Positions 53,629 to 61,870 of a DNA stretch of 64,000 bases are shown here, piece after piece. The stretch's first letter is position 1. The number at the start of each line of letters is the position of its first letter. The position numbers and the translations under genes are program-made. Below the pieces are notes generated by a model. That model saw only the letters and a list, made by a program, of their open reading frames with translations. It was not told where the DNA came from and did no database searches. The stretch comes from Pedobacter psychrophilus (GTDB lineage Bacteria; Bacteroidota; Bacteroidia; Sphingobacteriales; Sphingobacteriaceae): assembly GCF_001652725.1 (NCBI RefSeq), contig NZ_LWHJ01000022.1:434001-498000 (forward strand). The letters run 5' to 3'.

Positions 53629-53889
53629 TTATAATAAATGAGGTTGACCAGTTTTTTTTGCTGTACCTGCTGCAAAATATGCAGTTATAAAAACCAATAC
53701 TACAATCGTAATTAATATCCAAAACCAAGTGGTATCTAATAATTGTTGTCCGGATAAATGGCTAACAGCTGACCTAGATACGTAAACATCGGGTACTTTA
53801 TCAGCCGCAAAGCTTAATGTTTGCATCAAAACTAAAGCAAATGCAGTTAAACTAAATTTAGAAGCGATTGATTTTGAAGAGATTTTCAT
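53629..53889 (-). CDS. Small exported membrane protein of unknown function
   Basis: An 86-residue protein. It has a signal peptide (residues 1-29, SKFSLTAFALVLMQTLSFAAD), a short extracytoplasmic stretch and a C-terminal transmembrane helix (WFWILITIVVLVFITAYFAAG), ending KKTGQPHLL. The ATG at 53889 is chosen because it gives the cleaner signal sequence. It lies just downstream of the decayed lipoprotein gene on the same strand. I do not recognise the family. Confidence 0.55.
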   Translation of the reverse strand: MKISSKSIASKFSLTAFALVLMQTLSFAADKVPDVYVSRSAVSHLSGQQLLDTTWFWILITIVVLVFITAYFAAGTAKKTGQPHLL

Positions 53890-53918
53890 TTTTCTTAATT
53901 TATGTTGGTATTGATATT

Positions 53919-54197
53919 TCAAAAACTACTCCAAAAATAGAAAGACGAAAGCGTAGTTTCAGTTTTTTTTTGAAATAAATAAAGTACCGCTTTTGGATTT
54001 TTTGCATCAAAGTTTGAATCTCTCCATTAACCGCATTTAATAACGTGATTTGGTTTGTGTTTGCATCACTAAATAATAACATCTCATATTTATTTTCCTT
54101 TATCTCTACACCGGCAGATATATCATTATCTTTTTTACACGAAGAAAATATGCTGATAACGTGATCAGCGCTAAAATTTTAGGGTATTCTTTTTCAT
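53919..54197 (-). pseudogene. Fragmentary lipoprotein gene with three single-base deletions
   Basis: Reading from ATG 54197: MKKNTLKF meets a stop at once, but adding one base at each of three points (the A-run before TTTTAG, the T-run in CATATTTTC, the TTT in ACTTTGATG) gives a coherent product: a lipoprotein signal with YFSSCKKDND, then ISAGVEIKENKYEMLLF, SDANTNQITLLNAVNGE and FDAKNPKAVLYLFQK. The lipobox and the strand pattern (like the opening blade of a beta-propeller) make it a gene remnant. Even repaired it is only about 93 residues, so the 3' part is lost. This is my reconstruction. Confidence 0.5.
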
Positions 54198-54266
54198 TTT
54201 TAAAATTGCAACTATGTTGCATTAATTTTATTGATATTTAAGAATCGCTTTATATCAAGTAAAAAA

Positions 54267-54294
54267 CTCGCCACCCTATAAAAAGAGCGACGAG
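54267..54294 (-). terminator. Terminator after the lipoprotein gene
   Basis: On the minus strand CTCGTC pairs with GGCGAG (one G-T wobble) around a loop and is followed by a T-run (A-run at 54261-54266 on the plus strand). It marks the end of the receptor/lipoprotein transcript. Confidence 0.55.
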
Positions 54295-54314
54295 CCCTAA
54301 CCAGCACTAAATTT

Positions 54315-54871
54315 TTATTGAATGGTAGTAGGGAAAATTGCTTCTAAATCTGTACTTCCTGGTGCAAAGCTTCCATTTTTTGTACCAGCTGGTGCCTTAA
54401 AGTAATTTTTAAAGTTCCAGAACTTGCAGCAGCAGTTGTACCGGTAGCGGTTAAGCCAACGGCAAGGTTGTTCTTGTCTTTATCGAAATTGCTAAAAGTT
54501 AGATTAAGCCCTGTAGAAGGAGCATAAACGAAAAGATGGTCAAAATTTTCTGCTAAAACATCTGCTCTTACGTCTAATATCGGTGTTTTAGATTCGTCTA
54601 ATAAGGCATCTACACTTACAGAGTAAACAGAACTTGGCTTTAACGCTAACACATCAATAACTGGGGCTTTACCACCATCTCCGTCTAAATCTTTCCAAGT
54701 AACCAATTTGATGTCGTTAGAATTTGCATTGTTAACAAATTTTAGTCTGATAGTGGTAATTAATTCATTGTCGTCCACATCAGGTAAATCGTCTTTTTTA
54801 CATCCTTGAAAGGTCATTGTTCCTACAGCTACTGCAAGAATCAAAAATTTTAATTTGTTTTTGTACATCAT
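54315..54871 (-). pseudogene. Lipoprotein of the TonB-receptor partner type, frameshifted near its end
   Basis: A periplasm-facing lipoprotein: MYKNKLKFLILAVAVGTMTF then QGCKKDD (lipobox cysteine near 24). The beta-rich body has ELITTIRLKFVNNANSND, VTWKDLDGDGG, YSVSVDALLDESK and TLKITLRHQ. In the read frame the product ends 54344 with a poor tail; one extra base near 54388-54392 restores AGTKNGSFAPGSTDLEAIF and a stop at 54315, which fits family members I recall (annotated type 1 periplasmic-binding-fold protein). The repaired protein is about 185 residues. Truncation costs only the tail, so it may still work. It follows the TonB receptor by 35 nt. Confidence 0.7.
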
Positions 54872-54906
54872 TTTTAATTTAATTGTTATTATTTATGTTA
54901 ATTGTT

Positions 54907-57222
54907 TTAAATGGGTATTTGTATTCTTAAAATAAAATTTCTACCTACATCATCAGCGTAATACCTAAATCTGTTTAGGTAATCTCTGTAAACTTTATTG
55001 GTAATATTTAAGGCGGTTAGGCTAAGGCCGATGGGTTTTTTATTGATATAAAAATTAGTTCTAGCATCAAAAGAAAATAAAGTATACGCTGCTGGAGTCG
55101 GCGAATAATCTTGGGTTTGTGATACCCTGTTTTGCCTTGCCGTATGTGAAACGCCAAAATCTAAACTGGTTTCTCTAATTTTTCCCTTACCGGGGATATT
55201 CCAAATGGCATCTAAGCTGTATTTATCCGAAGGGATAAATTCTAAATGTTTGCCGGTATTTCTATCATAAGCCCTAACAGTAGAGTATTTTGCTAACAAC
55301 CTTGTATTTTTAACCAATGGTGCTGCGGCAGATAAATCAATACCAGAGAAACGGGCATCAACCTGTACATAATTAAATGATGGGTACGCCCCGCGGATGG
55401 TAAGCACCAATTCTTTTCCTGGCTTTAGATAGATGTAATTGTTCATCAAATTATAGTAAGCGCTTACATCAAAAGTGAAAAGACCTTGTTCTTTTTTAAT
55501 TCCAGTCGCAAAGTTATAGGCACTTTCTTGGGTTAGGTTTTTGTCTCCAATCTCAAATGTGCCGCTACCTTGATGGGTACCAAAACTAAATAGTTCATTA
55601 ATTGATGGAGGTCTCCAACCTTTGCTGATGGTTGCGTTTGCCAATAAATCACTTGATAGTTGATAGTTTGTACCTAAGGTTGCAGAAAACTGACTAAAAT
55701 TAAATTCTGGTCTAATTTCTGGAGAAGTTTGCACCCTTGGGTTTTCTCTCAAACGGGCTTTCATATATTTATAATCGTATCTTAATCCAGCTTCAATCTG
55801 AAATTTGTTGTTGGTATATTTTTCAATTGCATAAACTCCTGGAGCTATGCTGTTAAAGAATGGAACCAAAAACCTACCATCGTAAAAGTTTTGCTGATAA
55901 ATAGTGTTCGTTCCTATTTTACCAGAAATATATTTACCAATTTTATGCTCTAGATGTAAATCGAGATTATGGGTAGATAACTCAAAACGAAGTTGATAGC
56001 TTTTATCTGCAGCACCTCTAACTTGATCAAACTCTTCCCTGTTATTTTGCTGAAAACTATATTGAAAGGCAAGTTTATTATTCAGATTTAAACTATAGAA
56101 ACTCTTTAGTTTAATAATATTATGGCTAACAGATTGGTACGGCCTTTCAATATTATAACTAAAATCTGCTTTTGGAACCATACGAATACCGTCGATAGAA
56201 TTTTGTAAATCTTCCGTACTTCCAATCTGAGAACCTGTAAAAATCCCTAATTTTGTATTAAAGCTACTAGCATAGAGTTCTGTATTAAACTTGCCTTTTT
56301 TGTATCCTAAAATAAATGCACCATTTATTTGATTGTAACCAGTATTTTTAAGATAATAATTTGGGGTTTTAGAATTGCCAGCAATTTGAGAAGTAAAATA
56401 AGCTCTGTAACTCCAATTATCAGATTTTAACCCTGCATTTTCTATATTAAAATTTAATAAACCTTGTCCGTTATTGGTGCCACCAATTAAATTTATATCC
56501 CCTTTAATGCCAGTTCCATAATTTAATTCGCTCGGTTCTACCAAAATAACTCCAGCAATGGCATCAGAACCATAAACTACCGCAGATGCTCCTTTTAAAA
56601 CAATAATTTGGTTGGCGATTAATGGGTCAATTTCTGGTGCATGTTCTGCTCCCCATTGTTGCCCTTCTTGCCTTACGCCAGCATTGTAAATAAGTACACG
56701 GTTAGAGTGCATCCCGTGAATTGCCGGTTTAGAAATAGATGGACCAGTTTGTAAGGAACTTAATCCAGGAATCTTTTTTAAAGCTTCCCCTAAACTCAAA
56801 CCTTTTGTTTGCTCTAAATCTACGCCACTTAAAACAGAACGGGTTTGAATGGAAGTTTCTTTGACTTTTTCTGTTTTAACTACAACTTCGTTAAGTGCTT
56901 TTTCATCTGCTAAAAGGTTAACGTTAAGTTCTGTTTTCCCTCGCACACTAACTTTAACAATTTTTGAGTTATAGCCAATAAAAGAAACTTCGACACTGTA
57001 AATTTGATTACAAAGATTATCCAAATGGAAATGCCCATCTACCTCAGTAATGGTTTGTTTTTTTGCATCAAATAATTTGATGCTGGCACCTGGCAATACT
57101 TCTTTTGTATTGGCATCTTTGATGGAGCCAAAAATAATAGAATTACATTCTTGTGAATATAAATTACTGATATTTAGCAATATAAAAATTGCCAAACACC
57201 AATAGTGTTTAAAAAAAAGCAT
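54907..57222 (-). CDS. TonB-dependent receptor with carboxypeptidase-like N-terminal domain
   Basis: A 771-residue outer-membrane receptor. After the signal peptide (WCLAIFILLNISNLYSQ) comes a CarboxypepD_reg/CNA-B-like domain (IFGSIKDANTKEVLPGASIKL), a plug (EVVVKTEKVKETSIQTR, LSLGEALKKIPGLSSLQTG, GMHSNRVLIYNAGVRQEGQQW, VLKGASAVVYGSDAIAGVI) and a 22-strand barrel ending YADDVGRNFILRIQIPI. The plug most resembles siderophore/metal-type rather than SusC-type receptors, and no SusD is present. Context (small protein upstream, lipoprotein downstream) suggests an uptake unit; a metal ion substrate is an inference. Confidence 0.88.
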   Translation of the reverse strand: MLFFKHYWCLAIFILLNISNLYSQECNSIIFGSIKDANTKEVLPGASIKLFDAKKQTITEVDGHFHLDNLCNQIYSVEVSFIGYNSKIVKVSVRGKTELNVNLLADEKALNEVVVKTEKVKETSIQTRSVLSGVDLEQTKGLSLGEALKKIPGLSSLQTGPSISKPAIHGMHSNRVLIYNAGVRQEGQQWGAEHAPEIDPLIANQIIVLKGASAVVYGSDAIAGVILVEPSELNYGTGIKGDINLIGGTNNGQGLLNFNIENAGLKSDNWSYRAYFTSQIAGNSKTPNYYLKNTGYNQINGAFILGYKKGKFNTELYASSFNTKLGIFTGSQIGSTEDLQNSIDGIRMVPKADFSYNIERPYQSVSHNIIKLKSFYSLNLNNKLAFQYSFQQNNREEFDQVRGAADKSYQLRFELSTHNLDLHLEHKIGKYISGKIGTNTIYQQNFYDGRFLVPFFNSIAPGVYAIEKYTNNKFQIEAGLRYDYKYMKARLRENPRVQTSPEIRPEFNFSQFSATLGTNYQLSSDLLANATISKGWRPPSINELFSFGTHQGSGTFEIGDKNLTQESAYNFATGIKKEQGLFTFDVSAYYNLMNNYIYLKPGKELVLTIRGAYPSFNYVQVDARFSGIDLSAAAPLVKNTRLLAKYSTVRAYDRNTGKHLEFIPSDKYSLDAIWNIPGKGKIRETSLDFGVSHTARQNRVSQTQDYSPTPAAYTLFSFDARTNFYINKKPIGLSLTALNITNKVYRDYLNRFRYYADDVGRNFILRIQIPI

Positions 57223-57259
57223 AATAGAAATTTTAATGAAACTTAATAGTTAAAGAAAT

Positions 57260-57589
57260 TTATACTATCTGGTTTAAAGGGGGAGCTTTATTATTAAAGC
57301 TGATGGAATTCTTGAAAGAATAATTGTAGAAAGTAAAGCTGTAGGTATCAACAAAAGATAACTTTATTTTAATTTCTTGAGGGAATAAAATACCGTTAAA
57401 ATGGCTTTGTATTTTAATTGGATTACAACAATTAGATTCGTAATCTTTAATATGAGCAACTTTGGTGGTATCGTTAGAATAAGCGTGATTATGGAAAATT
57501 TGAAAAAACGGAACAGATGCGAAAACTAGACCTAGCAATATAAATGCTAACCCTCCATTTCTTAATTTCTTATTCTTTAAAATCCTCAC
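57260..57589 (-). CDS. Small membrane-anchored protein upstream of the TonB receptor
   Basis: A 109-residue protein with one N-terminal hydrophobic helix (GLAFILLGLVFASVPFFQIF) followed by HNHAYSN, a CC pair (SNCCNPIKIQ) and a beta-rich tail. The His/Cys grouping right after the membrane segment could bind metal, but no family is recognised. It is the first gene of the apparent receptor/lipoprotein operon (37 nt before the receptor). Confidence 0.55.
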   Translation of the reverse strand: MRILKNKKLRNGGLAFILLGLVFASVPFFQIFHNHAYSNDTTKVAHIKDYESNCCNPIKIQSHFNGILFPQEIKIKLSFVDTYSFTFYNYSFKNSISFNNKAPPLNQIV

Positions 57590-57768
57590 TCTGTAAAATT
57601 ATCAATTAAATATCATTAATTAAATAATGCTGTAACAAAAATAACGAGTTAATGTAAAAACTTCAATAAATGAAGTAAATCAACAATTAATCATCCTCAG
57701 CTTTTATTTATAAATGTAATCGAGCAATTAATAAATAGAAAAAAATTGTTTTAGATTAATTGTTTTTT

Positions 57769-58575
57769 CTATGATAAATGTGCCAACTGATAGGTTTTTT
57801 TACGCAAAAAATCCAAAAATTGAGGGTCTTTAAATGTTATTGGCAAATCATCAGTCCCCTGTAATTTACCAATACTGATTTTAAGGGTCTTGTTTTTTTT
57901 ATTAAAAAGTTCGGAAGGTAGCATTGCCGTTTGTAGCGAAGGATGAACGTAACGCAATAAGCTAAAAACAAATCTGTTATGTCCATGAAAATACACTGGT
58001 AATACAGGTACTCCAGCTTTTGCAATCAATTTACCCACCACTTGATGCCATTTTCTATCGATAACCTTTAATGTACGGAAGTCAAAAGCAGAAACTTCAC
58101 CGGCAGGAAAAATAGCTACTGGAGTACCGGATTTTAATTTGCTCAAAGTTGTTTTTAAACCGGTGATGCTAGAACTATCTTTTATTTTTTCAAAAGGATT
58201 AACAGCAATAATTTGATCTGCCAAATGAGGTATCTTTTTTAGAAGGAAATTACCCATAAATAACGTATCGGGCCTTTGAGTTACCAAAAGCTCTAACAAA
58301 GCCAAAGATTCTACAGCTCCATACGGGTGATTAGCAACTATGATAAAAGCACCAGTTTTGGGGATATTTTTTAATTCTGTTGAATCTACTTCAGTTTTGA
58401 TATTCAAATAGCGGAAAACAAATTTTACAAATTCTAGTCCTTTTAATTCTTTTGCATCGCTCAACATATTATTTAGGGCGTTAATTTTCATCGCCTTCAT
58501 TAAAAAACTTGCCAAACTTGGGAATCTTTTTGTACCCGTTGCCGCTTTAAAATCTTCTTTACAAATAATTGCCAT
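57769..58575 (-). CDS. PlsC-like lysophospholipid/ornithine-lipid type acyltransferase
   Basis: A 268-residue acyltransferase. The catalytic motif is the NHPYG form of HX4D/E (VANHPYGAVESLALLELL, H and E), and further blocks are VAIFPAGEVSAFD (the P-E-G-x region) and VPVLPVYFHGHNRF. This NHPxG variant is characteristic of hemolysin-like acyltransferases that make ornithine or glycine aminolipids rather than of PlsC itself. A short N-terminal region (residues 1-55) has no clear membrane helix. Stands alone between a TonB cluster and tRNA-Lys. Confidence 0.82.
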   Translation of the reverse strand: MAIICKEDFKAATGTKRFPSLASFLMKAMKINALNNMLSDAKELKGLEFVKFVFRYLNIKTEVDSTELKNIPKTGAFIIVANHPYGAVESLALLELLVTQRPDTLFMGNFLLKKIPHLADQIIAVNPFEKIKDSSSITGLKTTLSKLKSGTPVAIFPAGEVSAFDFRTLKVIDRKWHQVVGKLIAKAGVPVLPVYFHGHNRFVFSLLRYVHPSLQTAMLPSELFNKKNKTLKISIGKLQGTDDLPITFKDPQFLDFLRKKTYQLAHLS

Positions 58576-58701
58576 TTGGTAAATGTATTTCGCTAATATA
58601 CTCTGCGACTGTTATAATCTTGTTAATCCTTAAATTATTTTTGTTAGCTGAGAAATATTTTATATGGTGAGTTTTAAAGGGTTTTTTATCAGACACAAAA
58701 A

Positions 58702-58734
58702 AACCGTAAACTTAAAAAAAATAAATTTACGGTT
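58702..58734 (-). terminator. Terminator after tRNA-Lys
   Basis: AACCGTAAACTTA and TAAATTTACGGTT pair with one mismatch; on the minus strand the hairpin is followed by a T-run. Confidence 0.8.
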
Positions 58735-58745
58735 AACAAATCTAG

Positions 58746-58818
58746 TGATCCCTCTGGGATTCGAACCCAGGACCACTACATTAAAAGTGTAATGCTCTAC
58801 CAGCTGAGCTAAGGAATC
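58746..58818 (-). tRNA. tRNA-Lys (anticodon TTT)
   Basis: The 73-nt cloverleaf on the minus strand: acceptor GATTCCT/AGGGATC (one G-T pair), D-arm GCTCAGCTGGTAGAGC, anticodon stem TTACA/TGTAG around loop CTTTTAA (anticodon TTT), variable loop, T-arm CTGGGTTCGAATCCCAG. Discriminator base A. CCA is not encoded. Confidence 0.97.
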
Positions 58819-58837
58819 GTTTTTGTATAAAGAGGGG

Positions 58838-58867
58838 CAAATATAGAAATTAAAATCTTTTGCCCAA
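58838..58867 (-). promoter_or_regulatory. Bacteroidota-type promoter of tRNA-Lys
   Basis: On the minus strand TTG (plus 58865-58867), exactly 19 bp, TATATTTG (plus 58838-58845), 19 bp before the tRNA. Confidence 0.85.
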
Positions 58868-59010
58868 TTCTTTTAAATAATTTAATTAAAGCATTGTAAA
58901 CCCTCACAATTCCGTTTTTTTTTAAACCTAGTTATTTATCCAATTTTTGAATTTATATGTTCAATTTTCTTTCCTAACAAACATATTGTTTTTAAAATTT
59001 TGTGTTGGCA

Positions 59011-59649
59011 TTAATCCAAAATCAGCTTTAATTCTTTTGCGTTCTTTAACAATAATTGTGTGCTATTGGCGCTTAATTTCTGCATCAGGTTTTTGCGGTG
59101 AGTTTCTACGGTATGAGTACTCAAAAATAGTTTTTCTGCAATATGCGGGCCATTTAATCCATTATGCAAAAGCTGTAGAATTTCCTTTTCTCTCCTTGTT
59201 AAAACGGGGGTGTTTTTTAAAGCTTGATTTACAGAGTTAAATTGCTCCAAAATTTTTTGGTTTGCATCTTTGCTCAAAAAAAGTTTATTGTCCATCACCT
59301 CGTTAATTGCACAAAGTAATTCATCTCGTTCCATGTTTTTGAGTAAATAACCGTTTCCGCCTCGGGCTAAAAACTGGCTAATAATTCCCGCTTCATTGGT
59401 AGAAGTAAGGGCGATAATTTTTGAAAAACTATTTTCAGCTCTAATAATTGTACAAAGTTCTAATCCATTAATATCGGGCAAACTAATATCTAATAAAATA
59501 ACGGATGGTTCAACATTTTTTAAAGTTTCTAGAGCCGCATTTGCTGTTCTGCAAATACCAATAACTTTAAGGTTAGCTTCGCCACTAATCATATTGGCAA
59601 TCCCATCACCAACTAAAGGATGATCATCTATAATAAGCAGGGTAATCAT
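59011..59649 (-). CDS. LuxR/NarL-type response regulator, partner of the TPR histidine kinase
   Basis: A 212-residue regulator. The receiver domain has DDHPLVGDG, the phospho-acceptor in VILLDISLPDINGLEL, and GYLLKN. The C-terminal HTH (about 150-210) reads LTRREKEILQLLHNGLNG...KLFLSTHTVETHRKNLMQ. It is 38 nt downstream of the histidine kinase gene on the same strand and is clearly its cognate. Its target could include the divergent secreted-protein gene upstream of the kinase. Confidence 0.93.
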   Translation of the reverse strand: MITLLIIDDHPLVGDGIANMISGEANLKVIGICRTANAALETLKNVEPSVILLDISLPDINGLELCTIIRAENSFSKIIALTSTNEAGIISQFLARGGNGYLLKNMERDELLCAINEVMDNKLFLSKDANQKILEQFNSVNQALKNTPVLTRREKEILQLLHNGLNGPHIAEKLFLSTHTVETHRKNLMQKLSANSTQLLLKNAKELKLILD

Positions 59650-59687
59650 ATAATATATGTTAAATAGATTTTGTTAACGAAAGCAAA

Positions 59688-61718
59688 TTACTGTTTATTT
59701 AACAAAAAATCCATTAGTACGGTAGTGCCAATTTCTTGTTCAGAATCTATAGCTAATTTACCTTTTAAATAATTTACCCTGCTTCTTACCGATTCCAATC
59801 CGGCGGTATTTAGATTATTGTCGCTCATATCAAAGCCACGGCCATTGTCTTCTACGGTTATACTCAAACGTTCATCTTCTCTGTTAAATTGGATAATTGC
59901 TTTGCTGGCATAGGCATGTTTGATAATGTTGTTTAATAGTTCCTGAATAATGCGAAACAACATCATTTCTGTCGATGGATTTAATCTCTCTTCCATTCCA
60001 TAATGTTGCATAGAAACATCAATTAATTTCCCCGCATTTATACTATTACATAATTCTTGAACGGCTGGGATCAATCCAATTTTAATTAAAACCTCAGGCA
60101 TCATATTATGTGCAATTCTACGGACTTCCACAGCGGCAGAATCAACTAACACATAACTTTTTTGGAAAAGTTCATTATTCTCCAAAGTTTTTTCTTCGTG
60201 TTTAAGGGTACTTAATTGCATTTTAATGGTCGAAAATAATCCGCCCAAACCATCATGTAGGTCTTTGGCAATCCTTGTTCGTTCTGTTTCTTGTCCGTTA
60301 AGCATAGATTGTAGCGAAACTACTTGCTGTTGTCTCTCTAAAAACTTTACTTGCTCGCTTTGTAACGCTTTATCTTTTTCGGCAATTATCCTTTTTTGGT
60401 GGTTATTTCTATATGCAAAACCAAAAACCAAAATTAAAGCTGCTGCCGAAATGCCAACAGCCAATAATAAGCGATTTTTTTTGGTCGCAGTAAGTTGTGC
60501 CTCTGCCTCACTAAGTTTAAGCTGTGCTATTGTTTTTTCTTTCTTTTCATTTTGATAACCCGCTTCTAAAAAATTAAGCTGTTCCATGTTTTGTTGCGAT
60601 GTAATATTCTCATTCAAATCGGCAGCAGCCTGAGTGTAATAGTAAGCACTGTCATAGCTGCTTTGACTTTGATAAATTTGACCTAGTAGTTTAGCGGCAC
60701 TGTAAGCAACCTGGTTAATCGAATCTTTTTTAGCTCCTTGATAAGCATTTTGAAGATATTTTGTAGCAATAGCATTCTGTTTATTTTTACTATAAACTTC
60801 GCCAAGTTGACACATGGTTTGATAAATTTCCGCATTATTATTGAGATCTAAAGCTAATTTCAGCTTTTGCTGATAAGCATTTAATGCAGCAGGGATGTTT
60901 TTTAAGTATGTTTGTTCATATTGGGCTTTCATATCATAAAGCACCAATTTGTAATCATCTTTTTGATAGTCACTCAATGAAGTATCTGAAAGGTTGTTTT
61001 CTAATGAATCTATTGTAGCTTTTACTAAGCTTGCATTTCCTTTTTCATGTGCTAAATCCATCCGCTGCGACCAATACAAATAGGTTAGGTATGGTTTAGA
61101 TGATTTAAGTAATGGATAGCATAAATCCAGATATTCCGCAGCTTTTTTAGGCTGTTTAAGCATACTGTAATGACTGGCTATGTTAACATAAATAATGCAT
61201 TTGGCGTTATCATCTGGTTTCATTTTTTCTAACAAAGCCCTGCTTTTAAAGTAATAATCTAAGGCAGTAGTATAATCAGCGTTTTTACTATATATACCCG
61301 CTAAATTATTTAATGCTTTCATTTTAACCAATTTTTTTAAGGTTTCATCAGGAATAGAAGGGGCTTGGTTTTCTAATTCTCTAAAATACTTTATGGAATT
61401 TGCCCAATCATTTTTTCTGAAATAGTAATTGCCCTTTGTTAACAGTACCTCACAAATTCCTTTCTGAAAATTTATTTTTCTGGCTATTGCTTCAGCTTTG
61501 TTTAATAATGCCAATCCCTCCTCATCCTCACCCTGATGAAGAATTTGATAAGATGCCAATTTGCGCATAGCCAGCATTTTTGTGCTATCAACCTTGGAGG
61601 TTCGGATGACTGTTTTTAAACTATCAACATTTACTTGTTGCGCATTAGTTTGAAATGATAAAAGCAAAAAGCTGGAAAAAATAGATATGCAAATTTTGAA
61701 ATGAAATATTTTTAACAT
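59688..61718 (-). CDS. TPR-containing sensor histidine kinase (HisKA_3 type)
   Basis: A 676-residue membrane kinase. A signal peptide-like N terminus (FHFKICISIFSSFLLLSFQTNAQ) is followed by a periplasmic array of tetratricopeptide repeats (about 40-390). A transmembrane helix (RLLLAVGISAAALILVFGFAY, near 418-438) leads to a cytosolic HisKA_3 domain with the phosphoacceptor in ERTRIAKDLHDGLGGLFSTI and a HATPase domain (FRIIQELLNNIIKHAY, LSITVEDNGRGFDMS, GTTVLMDFLL). The layout is the common Bacteroidota NarX-like kinase. Its ligand is unknown. It is followed directly by its regulator. Confidence 0.93.
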   Translation of the reverse strand: MLKIFHFKICISIFSSFLLLSFQTNAQQVNVDSLKTVIRTSKVDSTKMLAMRKLASYQILHQGEDEEGLALLNKAEAIARKINFQKGICEVLLTKGNYYFRKNDWANSIKYFRELENQAPSIPDETLKKLVKMKALNNLAGIYSKNADYTTALDYYFKSRALLEKMKPDDNAKCIIYVNIASHYSMLKQPKKAAEYLDLCYPLLKSSKPYLTYLYWSQRMDLAHEKGNASLVKATIDSLENNLSDTSLSDYQKDDYKLVLYDMKAQYEQTYLKNIPAALNAYQQKLKLALDLNNNAEIYQTMCQLGEVYSKNKQNAIATKYLQNAYQGAKKDSINQVAYSAAKLLGQIYQSQSSYDSAYYYTQAAADLNENITSQQNMEQLNFLEAGYQNEKKEKTIAQLKLSEAEAQLTATKKNRLLLAVGISAAALILVFGFAYRNNHQKRIIAEKDKALQSEQVKFLERQQQVVSLQSMLNGQETERTRIAKDLHDGLGGLFSTIKMQLSTLKHEEKTLENNELFQKSYVLVDSAAVEVRRIAHNMMPEVLIKIGLIPAVQELCNSINAGKLIDVSMQHYGMEERLNPSTEMMLFRIIQELLNNIIKHAYASKAIIQFNREDERLSITVEDNGRGFDMSDNNLNTAGLESVRSRVNYLKGKLAIDSEQEIGTTVLMDFLLNKQ

Positions 61719-61777
61719 GGATAATAATTTTTTGTATGAAAATAGTAATTCATTTTTAGAATTTAACTAACTGGATT

Positions 61778-61792
61778 CAGGTATTTTACCTG
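61778..61792. promoter_or_regulatory. Perfect palindrome in the kinase/secreted-protein intergenic region
   Basis: CAGGTATTTTACCTG is a perfect 6-bp dyad with a 3-bp centre. It is 60 bp from the kinase start and 79 bp from the divergent secreted-protein start. Related half-sites (ATACCTA and AAACCTGA) recur at about 61800-61830. It is a plausible operator for the adjacent LuxR-type regulator, and the half-site TACCTGT is one base away from the NarL heptamer TACYYMT. Confidence 0.45.
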
Positions 61793-61870
61793 TTAAATAA
61801 ATACCTATTTCTGGGAATATAAAACCTGAATATTAAAGTGGAATTTTATACTCATTAAAATCAATGTATT

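Noticed and set aside
53900-54082. A 60-codon minus-strand frame taken at face value
   Set aside because: It is part of the fragmentary lipoprotein gene read after the second and through the third frameshift; its C-terminal half is out-of-frame translation.
58947-59240. A 97-codon plus-strand frame over the response regulator 3' end
   Set aside because: It is antisense to the conserved LuxR-type DNA-binding domain.
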